From Novipirellula herctigrandis (GTDB lineage: Bacteria > Planctomycetota > Planctomycetia > Pirellulales > Pirellulaceae): a DNA stretch of 64,000 nucleotides. Both the position numbers and the translations under genes were made by a program. The stretch lies in contig SJPJ01000001.1 in NCBI GenBank assembly GCA_007859835.1, positions 831,774-895,773 on the forward strand. Reading direction: 5' to 3'. This document shows, in pieces, positions 18,836 through 27,740 of this stretch (within the stretch, counting starts at the first letter, position 1; each line of letters opens with the position of its first letter). The notes under the pieces are model-generated. The model worked only from the letters and a program-made list of their open reading frames with translations, did no database searches and had not been told where the DNA came from.

Positions 18836-19078
18836 ATGAACATTGAGATGCTTCAGTCATTCTTTATGTGGTGCACCATCCTCAACGGAAGCTTGTTGGT
18901 GTTCTGGATTGGGGCATGCGTAATCGCCCCCGATGCCGTCTACCGAACGCAGCACAAATTCTTTCCGATATCGAAAGACGTCTTCACGATTGCGATCTAC
19001 TGTTTCCTCGGCCTATTCAAGTTGATGTTTTTGGTATTCAACCTTGTTCCGTATATTGCGTTGCTGATGATCGGTTGA
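18836..19078 (+). CDS. Small two-helix membrane protein, DUF6868-like
   Basis: 80 residues starting MNIEMLQSFFMWCTILNGSLL, with two hydrophobic segments (about 8-28 and 50-78) joined by a short loop with a HKFFPISKD stretch. The pattern of the first helix (FMWCTILNGSLLVFWIG) and the conserved-looking loop match the small bacterial DUF6868 membrane proteins as I remember them. The function is not known. It starts 66 bases after the sugar kinase and may be co-transcribed with it. Confidence 0.7.
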   Translation: MNIEMLQSFFMWCTILNGSLLVFWIGACVIAPDAVYRTQHKFFPISKDVFTIAIYCFLGLFKLMFLVFNLVPYIALLMIG

Positions 19079-19160
19079 AAGCCAGCCACCTTCGACGGCA
19101 CCCCACCGCACTGTCCTCTGGCGTTGCAGCTTCGGTTCCATCAGTCATTTCATTCAGACC

Positions 19161-19248
19161 GCACGCCATTAGCGTCCCAAGGGCACGCCATTAGCGTCCC
19201 AAGGGCACGCCATTAGCGTCCCAAGGGCTCGCCACTAGCGTCCCAAGG
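19161..19248. repeat. Four tandem 22-base repeats
   Basis: The unit gcacgccattagcgtcccaa plus gg occurs at 19161, 19183 and 19205, with a slightly changed fourth copy at 19227. The array runs into the 3' end of the esterase gene, so that gene's last codons and its stop are made of repeat sequence. Confidence 0.9.
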
Positions 19249-21279
19249 CTCGATAAGTCGAAGTGATTTCGATTGGAGTGCTCGATAGCAATCGGGCAGG
19301 TCGAAATGGGATAGTACATCCGGTAACAATGTCGCGAGCGGCCAGTTGTATTCTTTGTGCTCGGCAACATCCGCGTACGAAGTCAGCGCATTCTTGAGCG
19401 ATATCTGCCTAACCGAATTGCTCAGCAGCCCCGCAAAAGTGGCCGCGAGCGCCCCCCAACCTTTCCCCACCAAGTGAATTTGGGTGAAACCGTTTTCCTT
19501 CAAAAAGTCGAGCACTCGCAAAACGTCATAGGTCTTTTGCCCCAAGTAGGGCCGGTCCAACATCAAACTGTGGATCGCATAGAAGTAATCGCAGCCATAA
19601 GGATCGTCGAAAGTATTGTTTCCGCAGGTGTTCGGCTGCGATTCGCCAACGCCGCGAACATCGACCGAAAAGACTCTCGCATCCGGCTCGTCTTCGATCG
19701 TTTCACGGATCAACGCTTCGGTACGCAATTCCACATCGCTGCTTCGATGCGAGACGTATAGAATCGCCTTCTCGGTATCCTGCGGTGGACGTGAATACCA
19801 CCTCTCGTTGCTCATCATGTAGACCAGAGCAAGGATTCCCGGTTCGGTCTCGACCGCATACGTTGCGTTATACGGCAACGGATAGCCTCGCTTTGGCCCG
19901 GCGCGTAAAACCCGATACGGCGGCGACGCCTCTAAACGTGGTTTCAGTTTCAACACCTCACGTACCTTGTCTGGCAATGTGTCGGCATTGACCGGATCAC
20001 GTTTCACTGCAAGTTCAAGTGACTTTTCCCGCGTGAAATCGAAAACCTTCTTCGCGTCCTGCAATCCAACCTGGCCCTTGGCAGTACACCATAGAGTCTC
20101 GTCTGCTTCCATTGTTAACTCAGGTTCACTGGTTGCATCACAGACGCGGGTTACCTGATTGAACCAACGATACATTGCCTCACGATTCTCTTGCGAGTAA
20201 CCGTGGGTTGTGGGTCCAGTAAACAAGCTGATTTGGTCTTCCTTATCGAAGAATGCATAGAGACGTCGCAATCGGTCGTAAGCTTCGGCGGCACCACGCA
20301 CATCGAAGAAATCCCGTTCCTTGGCCAAAATCACAATCGGCTTGGGAGCCATTGCGGCTAAAAAGTCGGCGTGATCGAGACCAAGAGCCAGCGATTTGGG
20401 CGGACACTGTTCCGTATCGGCTGGCAATTCATTTTCCATATTGTGGGCAAATGTGGTGACAAAGCATCCCGGAGCCGCCATCGACCAGCGCGACTCCAAA
20501 CCACATAGCCAAGTTGTCATCGTGCCGCCACCCGAGTTGCCGGTGACACCAACTTGATTACGATCAACCTCGTCTCGAGTCAACAAATAATCCAGTGCTC
20601 GAATACCGTCCCAGGCACGCCAAGTGCCCAGGAATTCGCCAACCAAGAACTGCTGATTTCCGCACATCAGATGTTCTCGCACGGTCCCATTTAATCTCAA
20701 GTGGCCGTCATCGTCGATGTATTGTGAACGCTCACCTTGTCCGATGGGATCATAAATCAAACAAACGTATCCTTGCCGTGCTAGTCCTTGAGCGAAAGCT
20801 TGGTAGGGTTCGGCTGCTTTGCCGTTTTGCGAGTGCCCACAGGTCCCAACAACACCCGGCATCGGAGATTTCCGATTCGTAGGCACGTATAGGTTTGCCG
20901 TAACCGGAAAACCGGGTCGACTTTCGTAAATCAGTTTTTCGATCTGGTAACCATCGCGCTCCACAACCCCTGTGATTTGTGCATTCAAGGGTGTCCGCTC
21001 AGGCATTGGCCCAAAACATTCGCGGATCTTTGCTTTTGTCTTTTTGAGGTACTCGGTCGCCTGTGTTTCGTCAGTCACTTTCGAAAACGCGCGTTCACCA
21101 CGGCGGGCTGATATCTGCACTTGATTCACAAAGTACTCATGCACCATGCGAGGAAACCGGTTTAGCGGCTGCATCGATTCCGCAGCTCGGCAATCCTGGG
21201 CTAGAAAATCAAGAACTGGAAACGCAAGCGGCATTGGAGCAAGCCGCAAAAAATGACGTCGAGAATGGATAGCGTTCAT
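19213..21279 (-). CDS. Secreted double alpha/beta-hydrolase (acetyl xylan esterase-like)
   Basis: 688 residues starting MNAIHSRRHFLRLAPMPLAF, a signal peptide with a Tat-like RRHFLRL. Residues about 60-380 form an AXE1/dipeptidyl-type hydrolase: GTCGHSQNGK, YDPIGQGERSQY (oxyanion area), nucleophile elbow GVTGNSGGGTMTTW and THGYSQENREAMYRWF with the His. Residues about 440-680 form a second hydrolase-like domain (DVRGVGESQPNTCG, IHLVGKGWGALAATFAG) in which the elbow serine is replaced by Gly, so it is probably inactive. Such proteins deacetylate or demethylate polysaccharides, or act as glucuronoyl esterases. The C-terminal PWDASGEPLGR is encoded by the tandem repeat. Confidence 0.85.
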   Translation of the reverse strand: MNAIHSRRHFLRLAPMPLAFPVLDFLAQDCRAAESMQPLNRFPRMVHEYFVNQVQISARRGERAFSKVTDETQATEYLKKTKAKIRECFGPMPERTPLNAQITGVVERDGYQIEKLIYESRPGFPVTANLYVPTNRKSPMPGVVGTCGHSQNGKAAEPYQAFAQGLARQGYVCLIYDPIGQGERSQYIDDDGHLRLNGTVREHLMCGNQQFLVGEFLGTWRAWDGIRALDYLLTRDEVDRNQVGVTGNSGGGTMTTWLCGLESRWSMAAPGCFVTTFAHNMENELPADTEQCPPKSLALGLDHADFLAAMAPKPIVILAKERDFFDVRGAAEAYDRLRRLYAFFDKEDQISLFTGPTTHGYSQENREAMYRWFNQVTRVCDATSEPELTMEADETLWCTAKGQVGLQDAKKVFDFTREKSLELAVKRDPVNADTLPDKVREVLKLKPRLEASPPYRVLRAGPKRGYPLPYNATYAVETEPGILALVYMMSNERWYSRPPQDTEKAILYVSHRSSDVELRTEALIRETIEDEPDARVFSVDVRGVGESQPNTCGNNTFDDPYGCDYFYAIHSLMLDRPYLGQKTYDVLRVLDFLKENGFTQIHLVGKGWGALAATFAGLLSNSVRQISLKNALTSYADVAEHKEYNWPLATLLPDVLSHFDLPDCYRALQSKSLRLIEPWDASGEPLGR

Positions 21280-21514
21280 GGCGTATCATTAGGTAGGAAC
21301 AGAGGCTTTCAACCCAAACTTGCGAGCTTCCTTCTTGAATCACTGTCGGTAAACTCACGAAGATGGGACCGCCGCGCGAGCCGCTTTCTCGCGGTAAACG
21401 GTTTCCAAAAATCAGGCGGGAACGCAAAATGCGGGCAAGGTACAGTAACCAGCGTACACAGCCGCATGGCGGGCCACACCGGTCCGCTGGCTTCGTGGAT
21501 GCTAGCGAGATTGA

Positions 21515-22846
21515 CTAATGATCAATCGCGGTTTCGTTGGCAGCTCGATTGTTCAATTCGCGGAGTTGATGCATCGTTTCGATGATCCGTTCTGCTTGAA
21601 GTCGAATCGCAGCCTTAGAGTCTTTGTTCGCCAAGGCTTCGGCGCTTTGTTTTTTAAGCTCGTCGATCTTCCTCCAATCCATCAACCAATTCCTCTGGTT
21701 GGCCGCTTCTCGTAACTCCTCGACCGTTTGTCCAAGGCGTTCGAATAATTCCTTCGTTGGCTGAGCGTTGTAGCGACGGTAAGGCCCTTTTCCGCCAGGA
21801 ACTTGCGGCAGAGGTTTGCGTGACGTATTCCCACTCGATTGGAAATACTGCACCAAACAAACGGCGACGGAAATCAACCCCAAAATGATCGCAACGACCA
21901 TGGGTCCCAACGCTTCCTTCACCCCAAACGCTGCCATCCCCCCAAGCACCGCGGCGCCAAGAAAACAACTGACCACCGTGCCAATCAAGAGTGGCGAAAC
22001 GGCCGATTGCGAGTTTCGTTGACGCTTGTTGGATGGTTTGGCATCGTTGGATGCATTGGTAAACGATTCGTCAACGCGAACGATAATGACAGTGGAATTG
22101 TCAGGTCCACCACGCAAATTGGCTAAGTCAACTAACACACGCGCCGCTAAATCCTCGGGCAAACAATCCAATAGCGTCGCTATTTCTTCGTCTTCGACTT
22201 GGCCGCTCAAACCGTCACTGCATAGCAAAAAGCAGTCGTTGACTTGAATCGGAAATGGACCTTCGATATCGACGTTGACGACGTCATTCGGACCAAGCGA
22301 GCGAGTGATGACGTTTTTGGGAATCGCTTGGCCGAGAACGCTGCCTGGTTCCATTTGGCCGCTGGCTTCAAATTCCCAAACCAACGAATGATCGAAAGTC
22401 AATTGTTCGAGAACGCCATTACGCAAGCGGTAGATTCGCGAATCACCCACGTGGGCAATCAGAGCACCGCTCGACAAAAGCACCAACGAACTGGCGGTCG
22501 TACCCATGTTGTAGAATTCGGGGTTCTGCTGTCCTCGCCGAAAAATTTCAATATTCGCTTCTTCGACAGCCACCCGCAAAGCCTCGGCACAATTTCCCTC
22601 AATGGATCGGAAATACTGCATCGCGATGTGGTCGGTTGCGATACGGCTAGCCATTTCCCCAGCAGCATGAGCCCCCATTCCGTCGGCGACGACGAACAAG
22701 TGACCACGATCGGCAAACCGCTCGCCACTGGATGCCGGTAAGCATGCCAAGGAATCCTGATTGTTCGCTCGACGCATTCCAACATCGGTAAGTTGCGAGA
22801 ACGCGATTCCTGATTTCCATTTATCCGACACAGAGCGACAACTCAA
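21515..22846 (-). CDS. PP2C-type Ser/Thr protein phosphatase with membrane segments
   Basis: 443 residues. PPM motifs: LTDVGMRRANNQDSL (motif 1), LFVVADGMGAHAAGEMAS (motif 2 with the metal-binding DGMG), ALIAHVGDSRIYRLRNG, LTFDHSL, LLCSDGLSGQVEDEEI and GGPDNSTVIIVRVD (last metal-binding D). Two transmembrane helices follow (PLLIGTVVSCFLGAAVLGGM and ALGPMVVAIILGLISVAVCL), then a Lys/Glu-rich coiled coil (IDELKKQSAEALANKDSKAA). The phosphatase thus faces the cytoplasm on a membrane anchor. It would reverse Hanks-type kinase phosphorylation; no such kinase is nearby. The first codon is TTG 22846, with a possible GTG at 22831, so the start is uncertain. Confidence 0.88.
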   Translation of the reverse strand: MSCRSVSDKWKSGIAFSQLTDVGMRRANNQDSLACLPASSGERFADRGHLFVVADGMGAHAAGEMASRIATDHIAMQYFRSIEGNCAEALRVAVEEANIEIFRRGQQNPEFYNMGTTASSLVLLSSGALIAHVGDSRIYRLRNGVLEQLTFDHSLVWEFEASGQMEPGSVLGQAIPKNVITRSLGPNDVVNVDIEGPFPIQVNDCFLLCSDGLSGQVEDEEIATLLDCLPEDLAARVLVDLANLRGGPDNSTVIIVRVDESFTNASNDAKPSNKRQRNSQSAVSPLLIGTVVSCFLGAAVLGGMAAFGVKEALGPMVVAIILGLISVAVCLVQYFQSSGNTSRKPLPQVPGGKGPYRRYNAQPTKELFERLGQTVEELREAANQRNWLMDWRKIDELKKQSAEALANKDSKAAIRLQAERIIETMHQLRELNNRAANETAIDH

Positions 22847-23010
22847 GAGTTTAGATTTGTCAAAAAGAGGTATGTCCCAATATTGCTTCAGTGTACATCG
22901 AAGGACGCCGAGAATAAATCACCCTAGCGTCGATGACCGGTTTTTCGACACCGATCCAAATACGACAACCGTTGGATGAAATCGTAAAAGTCAACCTATC
23001 CCGCATTGTT

Positions 23011-23640
23011 TTACGCCTCCACTAAACCGCTTGAAACGCCCCATTTTTCGGAAAACACCTGCTCGCTTAAACCCAATCGCGTCCGTGGAGCCGTTTCACG
23101 GTTGTGCATTTGTCTATCAAAGTCGCTTTCCGGCTTACTGAAATCGGGATAGCCGATCGCAATCGCCGTTTGCGCTTGGTGCCCATCGGGAATGTCATAT
23201 TGCAGCTTCGTTGCACTGAGATTGATCCCCGCCATTTGATGAATCTGAAGCCCCAACTGTGTCGCCTGCAACGCCATGTGGGCCGCGGCCTGTCCAAGAT
23301 CATGCAGTGCGACGCGATTCGGTTTTCCGTTTTGGCGGAACGTGTTACGTGTAACGCTGATCATCAACACACCGGCACGACTGGCCCAAGCCCGATTGGA
23401 TTCTAGCAAGCATCCGACCATTGCATCGAACGCTTCGCTCTCCTGACGCCGTGCAACGATCCACGACCAAGGTTGATCATTAAAACTGCTTGCCGCCCAG
23501 CGTGCCGCTTCAAGACAACAAACAATTTTTCCGTCCTCGACCGGGCGAGATTCAAATCGATAGGGACTCCATCGCTGCTTGATGGATTCAAGCACGTCGG
23601 CTTCGCTAGCGTTGACATATTGTTGTTTAACAGAGCTCAT
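23011..23640 (-). CDS. Nitroreductase-family FMN oxidoreductase
   Basis: 209 residues from an ATG. SIKQRWSPYRFESRPV is the typical N-terminal R-S-x-R/F region. AARWAASSFNDQPWSWIVAR is the FMN/substrate part. HDLGQAAAHMALQATQLGLQIHQMAGI is the central helix, and QTAIAIGYPDF the C-terminal strand. Members reduce nitroaromatics, quinones or flavins using NAD(P)H. The natural substrate is unknown. It is cytoplasmic, with a usual family length. It sits between the PP2C and propeller genes on the same strand, without obvious operon spacing. Confidence 0.88.
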   Translation of the reverse strand: MSSVKQQYVNASEADVLESIKQRWSPYRFESRPVEDGKIVCCLEAARWAASSFNDQPWSWIVARRQESEAFDAMVGCLLESNRAWASRAGVLMISVTRNTFRQNGKPNRVALHDLGQAAAHMALQATQLGLQIHQMAGINLSATKLQYDIPDGHQAQTAIAIGYPDFSKPESDFDRQMHNRETAPRTRLGLSEQVFSEKWGVSSGLVEA

Positions 23641-23707
23641 GGTTTCGTATTTGGATAGGGTTCGTATTTAAATTTAAGGGGAAAGGAATCTTCACTCCGT
23701 TCGCCAC

Positions 23708-24964
23708 CTACTTCCAACGGTACACCTTTAATGCCGCTAGATCGCGGATGATCAATAGTTCGGTTTCAACAGCGAGATGAGCCCATGTGTCACTGCCCAC
23801 GCGAATTTGGTCGAGCACCTTTAGCTCTGAATTGTCCGCTGCGATCAATCGCAAGTCACCCGTTTGATCGAGACAGAGTATTTTGTTACCTGCGGCAATC
23901 ATGCTCCAATATTTGCCAAACGGAGAACTGGTCCATCGAATTTTGCCGTCCGCAACACTTAGTGCCGCGAGTCGCTGATTTTTGAGGTGCAGGTAGATTG
24001 CATCACCGATTAATACCGGCGACGACATATAACCTTGTGTTTTTTGCGACCACGCTTCCGCAACATTCCATTGTCCATTTTCGGAACGAATGACATTGAA
24101 CAATTGGCTTTTTCCACTGTGGGCCGCCGTGAAGATCGCATCACCAACCAGAAGCGGCGTCAAAATATTCATCCCGCGGAACGCTTCGATTGGTTCATTC
24201 CATAGCACAGCACCATCGTCAAGCGAGACGCCACAAAGTTGTTCACGCGTTTGCACGACCAATTGTTTGACGCCACCGAGGACACCGAGCGTGGGGCTAG
24301 AAAACGCACCCCCGCTCATCCCACCTTCGACTTGCAACGTCTTCCAAATCACTTTGCCACTGGTCAAAGCCAGTTTGACCAATGCGCCACCGGTTTGCAC
24401 ATAGATCGCGTCATCGTCAATCAAAGGCGAACAAACCGCTCCAAACGATTGGAGCGGAGTCCCCATGACCTTTGGAAAATCAACTCGCCATTTTTCCGCA
24501 CCCGTCTTGGGGTCAAGGCAAACCAAGACATCTCGCATACCAAATACGACCAAGTGATCCGGAACCACGATCGGTGTCGAGCGAATCCAATCGCCATTGG
24601 ACGCGGCAAAAAACGGCACCGCCATCGCCCCGTCCCATTCTTTTTCCCAAACGATCGTTCCATCGGCTAGGCTGTGTGCGGTGACACGCTCGGTTTTCTT
24701 GGCGATCGTTTCTGTGGTATAGACCAAGCCGTCCATTACCACGGGACCGCTATAACTAGGACCGTGTGGTTGCTGCCAAACAAGCTCGAGATGTCCCTCA
24801 AATTTGTCGGGCCAGCGGAGAGTGGAAATTTGGCCATCCCGGTTGGGACCTCGCCATTGGTTCCAAGTCAATGCTTGCAGCGGCTCACCACTCGGTGGAG
24901 CAGAAAAAGTGGGAGAAGCGACAGTAAAAACGAAGCCGCAGGCGAACAATATTCGGTAAAACAT
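23708..24964 (-). CDS. PQQ-like beta-propeller protein, secreted
   Basis: 418 residues with a signal peptide (ILFACGFVFTVASPTFSAPP). Propeller blades are marked by the planctomycete opening WNQWRGPNRDGQ and by repeats such as HSLADGTIVWEKEWDG, LDPKTGAEKWRVDFP, LTSGKVIWKTL, SLDDGAVLWNEPI and VADGKIRWTSSPFG. These W-docking motifs define a 7- or 8-bladed propeller of the PQQ/BamB family. No catalytic domain is attached, so a binding or scaffold role in the periplasm is likely rather than dehydrogenase activity. Length and start are consistent with family members. Confidence 0.85.
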   Translation of the reverse strand: MFYRILFACGFVFTVASPTFSAPPSGEPLQALTWNQWRGPNRDGQISTLRWPDKFEGHLELVWQQPHGPSYSGPVVMDGLVYTTETIAKKTERVTAHSLADGTIVWEKEWDGAMAVPFFAASNGDWIRSTPIVVPDHLVVFGMRDVLVCLDPKTGAEKWRVDFPKVMGTPLQSFGAVCSPLIDDDAIYVQTGGALVKLALTSGKVIWKTLQVEGGMSGGAFSSPTLGVLGGVKQLVVQTREQLCGVSLDDGAVLWNEPIEAFRGMNILTPLLVGDAIFTAAHSGKSQLFNVIRSENGQWNVAEAWSQKTQGYMSSPVLIGDAIYLHLKNQRLAALSVADGKIRWTSSPFGKYWSMIAAGNKILCLDQTGDLRLIAADNSELKVLDQIRVGSDTWAHLAVETELLIIRDLAALKVYRWK

Positions 24965-25271
24965 AGGTGCTGTGAGGAAAAGAGTGCGTAAATGTCAATT
25001 TAAGAGAGTCTACGAAGGTGGCAAACGCAGCGCCCAGTGAAACGCTGACTTGGGCCTTGAAGATGGACGTTTGTGCCCCTGAAGCACTTTCCAAAGCGAC
25101 GTACGGCGATCGTCGACAAGAACCCGTCCTGACCGACATCAACCTTAGAAATATTCGCAGCTCACTTCCGCAAATGCTCACTACATTAAAGGAGGGTGTT
25201 GAGCCCTCAAGCGTCGGGCATTTATGGTCAAAGTGGCTCAAGGCTAGACGCCTCAACGAACAAAAACTGAA
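24965..25271. other. Intergenic region, possible small frame
   Basis: Upstream region of the propeller gene and of the plus-strand membrane protein. A plus-strand frame from GTG 25018 (85 codons) ends in an ATGA overlap with the next gene, but its start has no ribosome binding site and I recognise nothing in it. AAAGGAGGG lies near 25193 inside it, with no start codon in a useful place. Confidence 0.35.
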
Positions 25272-26330
25272 ATGACAACCATCCGCAAGCAAGCCGCTCT
25301 TACATTGATCGCAGTTCATACTGCGCCGTTGATGTTTTGGTTGTCACTCACGTTCCTGGTCTGCCAGGCCGTTTTGGTGGTAATGTGGGTCGATGTTCCA
25401 AACCTTCGCAATAACTTGGCAATCGAGGCGACTGCTTTGGAAACCGCCGTGATTGAATCGGGCGTGACTGAAACAGGCGAGTTCTCCCAAACCCCACAAT
25501 TTTACACACCCGATCCAACGTCTCTTCGAATTGAAGCGTTCGCCATCAACCTGATGCTGTTGATTTGGCCAATCATCATTCTCGAATCGATGTTTCACGC
25601 GGTCACTTGCCCATGGAATCGATCGACCATTCGGTTTCACTTTTTCTCGCTGCTGTTTTGTCTGTGCCCTTCGCTAAGGATGTGCGCCCGCAGTCTTGTG
25701 ATGGGCGAGAGGTTATGGCTACCGGAATTGGGATGGCGAAAAGCGAACGCGCGAATGCGCCGGCGGTTGGAGCGAAAATTCAGCCTGCCGATGATCGGAA
25801 TCGCTCTCCTAATCCTGCCTGTGTTATTGATCGAATTCTTTTTGAAGTCGCAAGTCGCTGACTACCAATGGTTGCGATTCGCACTGCACTTTTCCACCGG
25901 TATGATATGGTTCTGCTTCGCTGGTGAATTCATTCTTATGGTTTCGCTTGCCGAAAAGAAGATCAAATATTGCAAAACGCACTGGATCGATTTGGCGATC
26001 ATCTTATTGCCACTGTTTTCGTTTCTCCGATCCCTTCGTTTGCTCCGGGCGACTGGAATCACCAAACTGGTTCGACTATCTCAGTTAAACCAAGTCGCGC
26101 GGATGTATCGACTTCGTGGCACAGCAATGAAGGTGCTGCGAGCACTGGTGCTGCTCGATTTCCTCGAACGAGTGATCAGCCCATCGCCGGAGAAGTCACT
26201 GGAACGATTGCAAACACGCCTCAAAGAACTCGACGATGAAGCGAGATTCGTGCGGCGAAAGATCGCCAAACTTGAGCGAGAGCTCGAAACCAAAGTGACG
26301 GCGGAACCGGCGAATCGTCCTGAGTGCTGA
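25272..26330 (+). CDS. Voltage-sensor-like membrane protein with coiled-coil tail
   Basis: 352 residues. Hydrophobic segments at about 10-40 and 95-115 are followed, past a basic loop, by four more: IGIALLILPVLLIEFFL, FALHFSTGMIWFCFAGEFIL, WIDLAIILLPLFSFL and an S4-like segment FSFLRSLRLLRATGITKLVRL with Arg/Lys about every third residue. The C-terminus is a charged coiled coil (LERLQTRLKELDDEARF). This is the layout of a voltage-sensor domain followed by a coiled coil. I see no pore loop or TVGYG-type filter after S4. It could be a potassium-channel relative that lost its pore, a voltage-sensing regulator or a proton channel; function is inferred only. An in-frame TAG just upstream fixes the ATG at 25272. 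Confidence 0.65.
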   Translation: MTTIRKQAALTLIAVHTAPLMFWLSLTFLVCQAVLVVMWVDVPNLRNNLAIEATALETAVIESGVTETGEFSQTPQFYTPDPTSLRIEAFAINLMLLIWPIIILESMFHAVTCPWNRSTIRFHFFSLLFCLCPSLRMCARSLVMGERLWLPELGWRKANARMRRRLERKFSLPMIGIALLILPVLLIEFFLKSQVADYQWLRFALHFSTGMIWFCFAGEFILMVSLAEKKIKYCKTHWIDLAIILLPLFSFLRSLRLLRATGITKLVRLSQLNQVARMYRLRGTAMKVLRALVLLDFLERVISPSPEKSLERLQTRLKELDDEARFVRRKIAKLERELETKVTAEPANRPEC

Positions 26331-26358
26331 AACCCGTTATGAACAAACGGCGAAGGAG

Positions 26359-27057
26359 TTACGCAGCGTTGGATCGGCGAGATCCGTTTTCAACTTCTTT
26401 GCAGGCGTACACGATTCCGCTGCGTTTTCGCTGGACGGTATCAATCGCGCTAATGTGCCGGAGCACGTACGCGATTTTTTGAGCGACCCAGCGAGGTCGA
26501 TCGATCCATCGGGCTAGATCCGAAGTGTTAAACTCGGTCGTCCCCACGGGGATGTTGACGAGTTCTAACAAATCAGCTGCTTGAGTAAATTCGTAAGTTT
26601 CGCCAATCGATTCGAGTGCGACGTCAGCGACCGTATAATCTTTGTGCCAGCGCCGTCGGCGACGCTTGCTTGGGATTCGCGTCTCAATGACGTGAACCAT
26701 GGGAACTTCGAAAACCAAATTGCGATTCGGGAATACTCGAGTGAAGTAGATCAAATCCTCAAAAACGTCGAGAATGTTGCCGCGTTTGGGACTCATTCGA
26801 CTCGATTTAATCGGTCCGCCCGCTTTGGCTGCTTTTGCGATTCGCGTCCGCGCGATGACCGGCTTGACCACGCGCAGACGATGACGCTTCAGAAGGTCAC
26901 GGCACTTGTCTCGGATTGCTGACAATCCCGCGCATTGGATTTCAATCAATTCGTCATCGCGAATGACGTCAATACGATAGGCCCCCAGCACGACTTCCGT
27001 ATCCGCTTCATCCGCCGCGTAACAGCGTTTGAGTTGTTGATGAAGCGAAGTTTCCAT
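26359..27057 (-). CDS. Unknown protein with PD-(D/E)XK-like nuclease motif
   Basis: 232 residues. The first 60 read like the core of a restriction-nuclease fold: VLGAYRIDVIRDDELIEIQ gives an Asp, then E-x-Q in the next strand, followed by a helix (SAIRDKCRDLLKRH) and the strand RLRVVKPV. A basic linker (RIPSKRRRRRWHKDY) and a C-terminal winged-helix-like part (FNTSDLARWIDRPRWVAQKIAYVLRH) come after. I infer a DNA-acting protein, nuclease plus HTH. The match is by pattern only. It is known to me only as an uncharacterised planctomycete family. It ends 76 bases before pyrE's stop side on the same strand. Confidence 0.6.
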   Translation of the reverse strand: METSLHQQLKRCYAADEADTEVVLGAYRIDVIRDDELIEIQCAGLSAIRDKCRDLLKRHRLRVVKPVIARTRIAKAAKAGGPIKSSRMSPKRGNILDVFEDLIYFTRVFPNRNLVFEVPMVHVIETRIPSKRRRRRWHKDYTVADVALESIGETYEFTQAADLLELVNIPVGTTEFNTSDLARWIDRPRWVAQKIAYVLRHISAIDTVQRKRSGIVYACKEVENGSRRSNAA

Positions 27058-27132
27058 CGTCCTTGATCACTACCGTTGAGAGTGAATGTTTCACCTTCGC
27101 CTTTCGCATCACGGTTGGCGAAACCTCCGTGT

Positions 27133-27690
27133 TTATGCGGGTTCAATTCCGAAGTCGCGGATCGTCGTAAGCGTCTTGAGTTCCAAGCCCTTGGCTGCGA
27201 ATGCTTCGGCGCCGCCTGCTAAACGGTCAATAATCCCAACCACGTAGAGCACCTTCAAACCGAATGCTTCCGCTGCTTCGACTGCCTTGATCGCGCTACC
27301 ACCACTGGTGATCACGTCTTCCACAATCACAACGCTTTGACCAGCTTCGACGGGCCCTTCGACTTGCTTGCCGGTCCCATGCCCTTTGGCCTCTTTACGA
27401 ACCATGAAACCTTTTAATGGCAAATCGCGTTGCCCGGCAATCGTGACGATGGATGCGGTAATGGGATCCGCCCCGATCGCCATCCCACCGACGGCATCAG
27501 GCATTTCAGATCCGGATTGGATCACGTCAAGCATCCCTTGACCAATCAAATTGGCTCCTTTGGGATGGAGCGTAATTTTTCGACAATCAAGGTAATACGA
27601 CGCCTTCTTGCCACTGGCTAGCGTGAAGTCGCCGCGAGCCAAGGCCTCGGTGCGAAGGAGGTCCATTAACGCGTCACGATCGTAACTCAT
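27133..27690 (-). CDS. pyrE: Orotate phosphoribosyltransferase
   Basis: 185 residues. The PRPP-binding loop is VVIVEDVITSGGSAIKAVEA (the two acidic residues, then TSGGS). The flexible catalytic loop VRKEAKGHGTGKQVEGP supplies Lys and His. FTLASGKKASYYLDCRKITLHPKG is the typical N-terminal substrate region. The enzyme joins orotate and PRPP to make OMP in pyrimidine synthesis. The length is slightly short but normal for the bacterial single-domain form. No other pyr gene is adjacent. Confidence 0.95.
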   Translation of the reverse strand: MSYDRDALMDLLRTEALARGDFTLASGKKASYYLDCRKITLHPKGANLIGQGMLDVIQSGSEMPDAVGGMAIGADPITASIVTIAGQRDLPLKGFMVRKEAKGHGTGKQVEGPVEAGQSVVIVEDVITSGGSAIKAVEAAEAFGLKVLYVVGIIDRLAGGAEAFAAKGLELKTLTTIRDFGIEPA

Positions 27691-27740
27691 TCGAGATTCA
27701 TTCTTTAGGGTTTTTGTCTTCAGTGGGACGAGTCGGCATT

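Noticed and set aside
25018..25275. 85-codon frame ending in ATGA overlap with the membrane protein gene
   Set aside because: GTG start without ribosome binding site, no recognisable family, and it lies in the upstream region of two divergent genes; the overlap may be chance.
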